From G965230615 sp965230615 (GTDB lineage: Bacteria; Pseudomonadota; Gammaproteobacteria; HTCC5015): 64,000 nucleotides of DNA. Shown here in pieces: positions 59,461 through 64,000 of this stretch (positions are counted from its first letter, which is position 1; the number at the start of each line of letters is the position of its first letter). The position numbers and the translations under genes are program-made. The notes under the pieces were generated by a model. The model was not told the origin of the DNA, searched no databases, and saw only the letters and a list, made by a program, of their open reading frames with translations. The DNA lies in assembly GCA_965230615.1 (NCBI GenBank), contig OZ246012.1, positions 4,278,001 through 4,342,000 on the forward strand, written 5' to 3'.

Positions 59461-62400
59461 TTATTGAGCTTGTTGGTCTTCAGCTTCAATCGCGGCATCA
59501 ATAATATTATCCATAAAACCACTGTCTAGTTGGCTATAAGCATGGTTTACTAGGAAAATGATATCAGCCGGCACAGCTTCAATAGACTGCTTGTTGAAAA
59601 TAATACTGCGTGGCGCATGATTTTTTTCGATTAACGGCTGAACCAAGGTGGCATAGCTTTGCCAGCTGTCAACTGCTTTACCATAAAGCTTACTGTCTAT
59701 ATAACCCAGCATTGCCGCGCCGAGTAAGTACTTGGCTTCGAGTTTGCTAAAAGGTATAAGCTCATGTGCGGCCAATAGTGTCGAAGCCTGCTCAGCCATG
59801 GTGCGACCATCCCGGTTGGCAATAGCGGTATGTAGCTTAAGCCAACTACGCTGGTAGTCATTGCCGTTTGGACAAAGCTCATTGTTAAATAGCGCCATCA
59901 GTTTACTAGCATCTTTCTTGTTTAGGAAAGAAAGTGTATTAAACAAAATTTCGTTGGCTTGGTGGAGCCAAATGTCAGCATACTCTTTGTTAGCGCAATC
60001 TTGTTGACTCATTAATATAAAATTAATGGCATTTGCGATATCAATATGAATCTTGTCTTTGTTGCTGGCCAGCTCTTTGGCTAATAATTTCTCCAAGATT
60101 GTATAAGCATGATAGTTGACTTTAGCACGTGAGAAGTCGACATAGGTTGCTTTACCAATATCAAAGTTATGGTCGTTGACCATCTCAATAATAGGTAACT
60201 GCGAGCCAGCAGGTGCATTCAAATAAGAAATGCTAGTGCGTTTGAAAAATGGTTCGACAGCATGCTGATCCAAATATGGAAAGTAGTCCGAGTTGGCCGG
60301 TGCTGGGTTGTTACTGAGTAGCGCTTTGATATTGCTGCTGTTAAGGAGATAGCGTAAAGACAAGTCTGATGCCGAATGCATATCAATTCTGCTCAGCTCG
60401 TCTTTAAGTCCAGTGTCAAAGAGCGCTTCGAAGTTTGGTTTGCCAAGCTGGCCATTCTTTTTGGCTATGATCAGTATGTCAACATCGTTGGCATTAAAAA
60501 TAACGTAGTCGCTAAAAGTTTGCTCAAAGGCTTTTAGTATGGATGCTAAAATATTAATGTCAGTCTCGTACAAATGGGTCCATTGTACAAAAATACCATC
60601 ATCAACCAGGTAGTCTTTTGCCAGTTGATAAAACTCTGCCGAAAACAAATTGGCAATACCGCTTACCCAGGGGTTAGAAGGTTCTGAGACGATAATATCG
60701 TACTGCTTGTTCTCCGTTGCAAAGAAGGTGCGGGCATCTTCGATATGTATTTTGCTTCTAGGATCTTTAAACGCACGCTCGGTAGTGTAACCAAAATAGT
60801 CGCCAGCTTCGATCACGTATTTTTCGATCTCAATTGTATCGATTTGTTCGATCTGTTCGAGGCTGAGGGCAGTATGGGTAGTCATACCTGAGCCCATGCC
60901 GATATTAGCGATTTGTTTGGTGTTCGGTTTATAAGCAATAGGTAATACGGCAGCCAAGGTCATGGTGGCTTCGTCAAGTCGGAATCCTTCTTTGTTCTGA
61001 GCTACATTGATCGAGGCGTCTGGCTTGCCGTTGGTGGTAATTGTAATAATATCTTTTTGCGATTCATAGATGGCAATACTGCTGGTTTTACCATCTTTAT
61101 AATAATGAATCTTGGTGTTTTCTTCTAAGGCAGGCGCACCATGACGAAATACCCCGGCAGCGAGTTTATGCTGGTCTAGTTGCACAAAGATCATAATGGC
61201 AGCAAGAATCAAGATGCCTGCAGCGGCATTGCCCAGAATACGTATAGAGCGAGCTTGCGATTGACTTTTATAAAGTAAAAAGATACCCAGTACCAGATCG
61301 AGTAATGCACCTACAGTGATTAAGCTCTTTAAGCCTAATAATGGCAAGCCAATATGTACGGCGAATAGCACACCTGCAATAGAGCCGATAGTGTTGGCTG
61401 CGTAAACTTGGCCGATACTTTTTTCGCCACTGTGTTTCTGCAGTAAGATATGTGTAAATAACGGTAACGTCATGCCAGCACAAAATGTTGCGGGTAACAT
61501 CACCAGTAAGGCGAGAGAATGACTGAATAAAAAGTACAAGGTATAGCCAGTATCGCTAGGCTCGAGAGTACTTTTTATTGCGCCTGTCCAATCGAAGGTG
61601 CTGTTATAGATGACCAGTGTCATAGCAGCTAATACTGCCATGGCTATTTGCACGTAACCGGCAAAACGAATAGGGTCTTTGATAGTGTCAATACGGCGGC
61701 GTATCCAAAGCCCGCCAAAGGCTAGGCCGGTAATAAAAGCACTTAACATAATTTCAAAAGCGTGCGTGCTGCCGCCCAACACCAGGCTTAGCATGCGTAT
61801 CCAGCCTATCTCATAAATAAATGAGGCAGCGCCCGTGATAAAGGCGGCAAGCATGAAAATCGGAATAATGCTGTTTGTCGATGATTGTTCTTTGGCTTGG
61901 ATAGGGCTTGAGTATGGATTTCTATCCAACCTAAATAGTATCCATACGATAATAGCCAATGAAATATTAATCAGGCCGGAGGTTAGTATTGTGCCAGGCA
62001 GACCAAATGCCTTGATAAAGTAGAAGCCGCTAGCAAGCACCCCAATAGCTGCACCGATACTATTGCAAAAATACAGCATGGCGATTGAGCTGCCTGAGGT
62101 ATCGGGAAACTTGCGTAATATACCCGAGGTCATGAGCGGAAAGGTCATGCCGAGCAATATCGATTGTGGGGTAATAATCAGTGCTGCTACTGACCACTTT
62201 AGCATATGGGCAAAGCTCCGGTTTTCAAGTGCCGGCAATACACTGTTATGCATAGTGTCTATAATAGTAACGAATGCCTCATGAAAAATGAGTGCGATAA
62301 CCCCAACGATGCCTTCAACGATGGCGTACATTAATAAAGGTGTACGAAAGCGGGTGGAATATCGGCTGCTTAACCAAGCTCCGAGAGCCATGCCCCCCAT

Positions 62401-62577
62401 AAAAATACTCAAGACCAGGGATTGTGCATAAGCAGCATGGCCTAAGAATAACTTTAGATAATGTGACCAGATTGATTCGTAAATCAGCCCGGCAAAGCCG
62501 GATAAAACAAAGATGATGAAGTAAAGCGTTCGAGGAGTGTCGACCTTGAAGTCTGCCTTTAGAATACTCAAGTTCAT
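59461..62577 (-). CDS. Fused MFS-like membrane protein with spermidine-synthase-like domain
   Basis: A 1038-residue protein. Residues 1-470 form a polytopic membrane region made of two related halves (GFAGLIYESIWSHYLKLFLG near 27-46 and GAASFIYEIGWIRMLSLVLG near 249-268). Residues about 480-770 form a spermidine-synthase-type Rossmann domain with IANIGMGSGMTTHTAL (557-572), DTIEIEKYVIEAG and IHIEDARTFF. The catalytic DxxDP of true aminopropyltransferases reads SEPSNPW. About 260 further residues are mostly helical. The architecture is that of 'fused MFS/spermidine synthase' proteins, whose role is unknown. AGGA lies 6 nt before the ATG. Confidence 0.85.
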   Translation of the reverse strand: MNLSILKADFKVDTPRTLYFIIFVLSGFAGLIYESIWSHYLKLFLGHAAYAQSLVLSIFMGGMALGAWLSSRYSTRFRTPLLMYAIVEGIVGVIALIFHEAFVTIIDTMHNSVLPALENRSFAHMLKWSVAALIITPQSILLGMTFPLMTSGILRKFPDTSGSSIAMLYFCNSIGAAIGVLASGFYFIKAFGLPGTILTSGLINISLAIIVWILFRLDRNPYSSPIQAKEQSSTNSIIPIFMLAAFITGAASFIYEIGWIRMLSLVLGGSTHAFEIMLSAFITGLAFGGLWIRRRIDTIKDPIRFAGYVQIAMAVLAAMTLVIYNSTFDWTGAIKSTLEPSDTGYTLYFLFSHSLALLVMLPATFCAGMTLPLFTHILLQKHSGEKSIGQVYAANTIGSIAGVLFAVHIGLPLLGLKSLITVGALLDLVLGIFLLYKSQSQARSIRILGNAAAGILILAAIMIFVQLDQHKLAAGVFRHGAPALEENTKIHYYKDGKTSSIAIYESQKDIITITTNGKPDASINVAQNKEGFRLDEATMTLAAVLPIAYKPNTKQIANIGMGSGMTTHTALSLEQIEQIDTIEIEKYVIEAGDYFGYTTERAFKDPRSKIHIEDARTFFATENKQYDIIVSEPSNPWVSGIANLFSAEFYQLAKDYLVDDGIFVQWTHLYETDINILASILKAFEQTFSDYVIFNANDVDILIIAKKNGQLGKPNFEALFDTGLKDELSRIDMHSASDLSLRYLLNSSNIKALLSNNPAPANSDYFPYLDQHAVEPFFKRTSISYLNAPAGSQLPIIEMVNDHNFDIGKATYVDFSRAKVNYHAYTILEKLLAKELASNKDKIHIDIANAINFILMSQQDCANKEYADIWLHQANEILFNTLSFLNKKDASKLMALFNNELCPNGNDYQRSWLKLHTAIANRDGRTMAEQASTLLAAHELIPFSKLEAKYLLGAAMLGYIDSKLYGKAVDSWQSYATLVQPLIEKNHAPRSIIFNKQSIEAVPADIIFLVNHAYSQLDSGFMDNIIDAAIEAEDQQAQ

Positions 62578-62653
62578 AGAGGGTCCTTGCGATTATTCTT
62601 AAGTGTTATGTGGAGTGTACATGGTCTATAGCACAGGGGGAATATATTACACG

Positions 62654-62679
62654 CTTGATTATCGGCCAAACGTCCATAT
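62654..62679 (+). promoter_or_regulatory. Candidate sigma32 heat-shock promoter of clpB
   Basis: CTTGATT (62654-62660) resembles the -35 CTTGAAA, and GTCCATAT (62672-62679) matches six of eight positions of the -10 CCCCATNT, at 11-bp spacing. Transcription would begin about 40 nt before the clpB ATG. Control of clpB by sigma32 is known in E. coli. Confidence 0.6.
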
Positions 62680-62725
62680 TATTGAACTGAGCTGGAAATC
62701 TTAAGTATTAATTTAGGTGAATGCG

Positions 62726-64000
62726 ATGCGAATGGATAAACTAACGAATAAATTACAGCAGGCTTTACAAGAAGCACAGTCTTTAGCGAATAGCCGGGAT
62801 CATCAGTTTGTTGAGCCAGCGCATGTAATGGCTGCGCTTTTGGATCAGCAAGGTGGTTCGATAAGGCATTTATTAGTGCAAATGGATGTTAATGTCAATT
62901 TACTACGCTCCCAGTTATCGGAATATTTAGACCGTTTGCCCCAGGTTCAGGGACATGCGGGTAATATGCAAATCTCATCAGGCTTGGGGCGTGTTCTTAA
63001 TCAAATGGAGAAGCTCGCACAACAGCGGCGTGATGACTATATCTCCAGTGAGCTGTTTGTATTAGCCGTATTGGACGTTGATGATACATTGCAAACCCTA
63101 TTGAAAGAGTCGGGTGTTGTCAAAGGCGCTTTAGAAAAGCAAGTGGATGCTTTACGGGGCGGTGAGCCAGTGGAGGATCCCAATGCCGAAGAAAATCGCC
63201 GTGCGCTGGAAAAATATACAATCGACCTGACCGAGCGTGCTGAACAAAATAAGCTCGATCCAGTCATTGGCCGAGACAATGAAATTCGCCGGGCGATACA
63301 GATTTTGCAAAGGCGTACCAAAAATAACCCAGTGCTTATTGGTGAGCCAGGTGTGGGTAAAACCGCGATTGCTGAAGGTCTGGCGCAGCGGATTATCAAT
63401 GGTGAAGTGCCTGAAGCATTAAAGTCCAAGCGCTTATTGTCTCTTGATTTAGGGGCATTAATTGCTGGCGCAAAGTTTCGTGGTGAATTTGAAGAGCGCC
63501 TGAAAGCGTTACTCAATGATCTGGCCAAACAAGAAGGTCAGGTGATTTTGTTTATTGATGAATTGCATACGATGGTTGGCGCTGGTAAAGCCGAGGGCGC
63601 TATGGATGCGGGTAATATGCTAAAGCCTGCGCTCTCACGGGGAGAGTTACACTGTATTGGTGCCACCACATTAGATGAATATCGTGAATATATCGAAAAA
63701 GATGCTGCCCTGGAGCGACGCTTCCAGAAAGTGTTGGTCGATGAACCCTCAGTTGAAGATACCATTGCGATATTGCGTGGTCTGAAAGAGCGTTATGAGG
63801 TGCATCATGGTGTGGATATTACAGACCCGGCCATTATTGCCGCAGCCACCTTATCATACCGTTACATCACAGATCGGCAGTTACCGGATAAAGCGATCGA
63901 CTTGATCGATGAGTCGGCGAGTCGAATTCGTATTGAAATTGATTCAAAGCCAGAAGAGATGGATAGACTTGATCGGCGTTTGATTCAGCTAAAAATTGAA
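62726..64000 (+). CDS. clpB: ATP-dependent disaggregase ClpB, partial
   Basis: The first 425 codons of ClpB, running off the right edge of the window. The N domain (MRMDKLTNKLQQALQEAQSLA, FVEPAHVMAALL) is followed by AAA+ domain 1 with Walker A GEPGVGKTAIAEGL, Walker B ILFIDELHTMVGAG-type sequence (VILFIDELHTM), the sensor region LHCIGATTLDEYREYIEKDAALERRF and DKAIDLIDESASR. The start of the coiled-coil M domain is reached (KPEEMDRLDRRLIQLKIE). ClpB rescues aggregated proteins with DnaK. AGGTGA lies 6 nt before the ATG. Confidence 0.96.
   Translation, partial: MRMDKLTNKLQQALQEAQSLANSRDHQFVEPAHVMAALLDQQGGSIRHLLVQMDVNVNLLRSQLSEYLDRLPQVQGHAGNMQISSGLGRVLNQMEKLAQQRRDDYISSELFVLAVLDVDDTLQTLLKESGVVKGALEKQVDALRGGEPVEDPNAEENRRALEKYTIDLTERAEQNKLDPVIGRDNEIRRAIQILQRRTKNNPVLIGEPGVGKTAIAEGLAQRIINGEVPEALKSKRLLSLDLGALIAGAKFRGEFEERLKALLNDLAKQEGQVILFIDELHTMVGAGKAEGAMDAGNMLKPALSRGELHCIGATTLDEYREYIEKDAALERRFQKVLVDEPSVEDTIAILRGLKERYEVHHGVDITDPAIIAAATLSYRYITDRQLPDKAIDLIDESASRIRIEIDSKPEEMDRLDRRLIQLKIE

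Noticed and set aside
1..64000. tRNA genes, CRISPR arrays, insertion sequences, prophage genes, toxin-antitoxin pairs
   Set aside because: I looked for tRNA arms, regularly spaced repeats, transposase and integrase motifs on both strands and found none.

Overview
The window reads as a chromosomal segment of a non-enteric gammaproteobacterium of moderate GC. The gene orders are those of this class: ffh next to the ypjD/corB pair, the full dcw cluster running into lpxC, secA-argJ-mutT, coaE next to pilD-pilC-pilB, pilS-pilR, bamD facing rluD-pgeF, and clpB. A DciA-type helicase loader and type IVa pili also point away from the Enterobacterales. I see no insertion sequence, phage, CRISPR array or tRNA gene. 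The species cannot be named from the sequence alone.

Layout. 1-4.2 kb: the start of corB and a CcsA/YpjD-like membrane protein (minus), then an MBL-fold hydrolase, ffh and yjbQ (plus). 4.4-9.7 kb: a DSF (diffusible signal factor) cell-cell signalling module, with rpfG (HD-GYP response regulator) and rpfC (hybrid sensor kinase) facing rpfF (DSF synthase), followed by almost 1 kb without a gene. 10.7-14.2 kb: RNA-modification and housekeeping genes (trmH, a DUF427 gene, dusA, a methyltransferase) and the RNase P RNA. 14.3-33.4 kb: the division and cell wall cluster mraZ-rsmH-ftsL-ftsI-murE-murF-mraY-murD-ftsW-murG-murC-murB-ddl-ftsQ-ftsA-ftsZ, then lpxC. It has a good sigma70 promoter and a textbook MraZ operator at its head. 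33.5-40.3 kb: dciA (minus), an M23 peptidase, secA, argJ and a Nudix/TMP-synthase fusion. 40.3-50.5 kb (all minus): a coaE-zapD fusion, pilD, pilC, pilB, two cysteine-free pilin genes, pilR, pilS and a PP0621-like small protein. 50.6-64 kb: nadE, bamD (minus), rluD, pgeF, an RND efflux pair, a large fused MFS/spermidine-synthase-like protein (minus), and the first 425 codons of clpB.

How the parts work together. RpfF would make the fatty-acid signal, RpfC would sense it and phosphorylate RpfG, and RpfG would then degrade cyclic di-GMP. The pil genes build a type IV pilus, and the pilin promoter carries a clear sigma54 site that fits the neighbouring PilS-PilR pair. The dcw genes make peptidoglycan precursors and the divisome in one tightly overlapping operon.

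The most unusual points are: an RpfC whose DSF-sensing membrane module is tandemly duplicated and which carries an extra degenerate receiver; an RpfF in which the second catalytic glutamate is aspartate; a dephospho-CoA kinase fused in frame to the Z-ring protein ZapD; two tandem cysteine-free pilins separated by a strong hairpin; and a transporter block inserted between pgeF and clpB.
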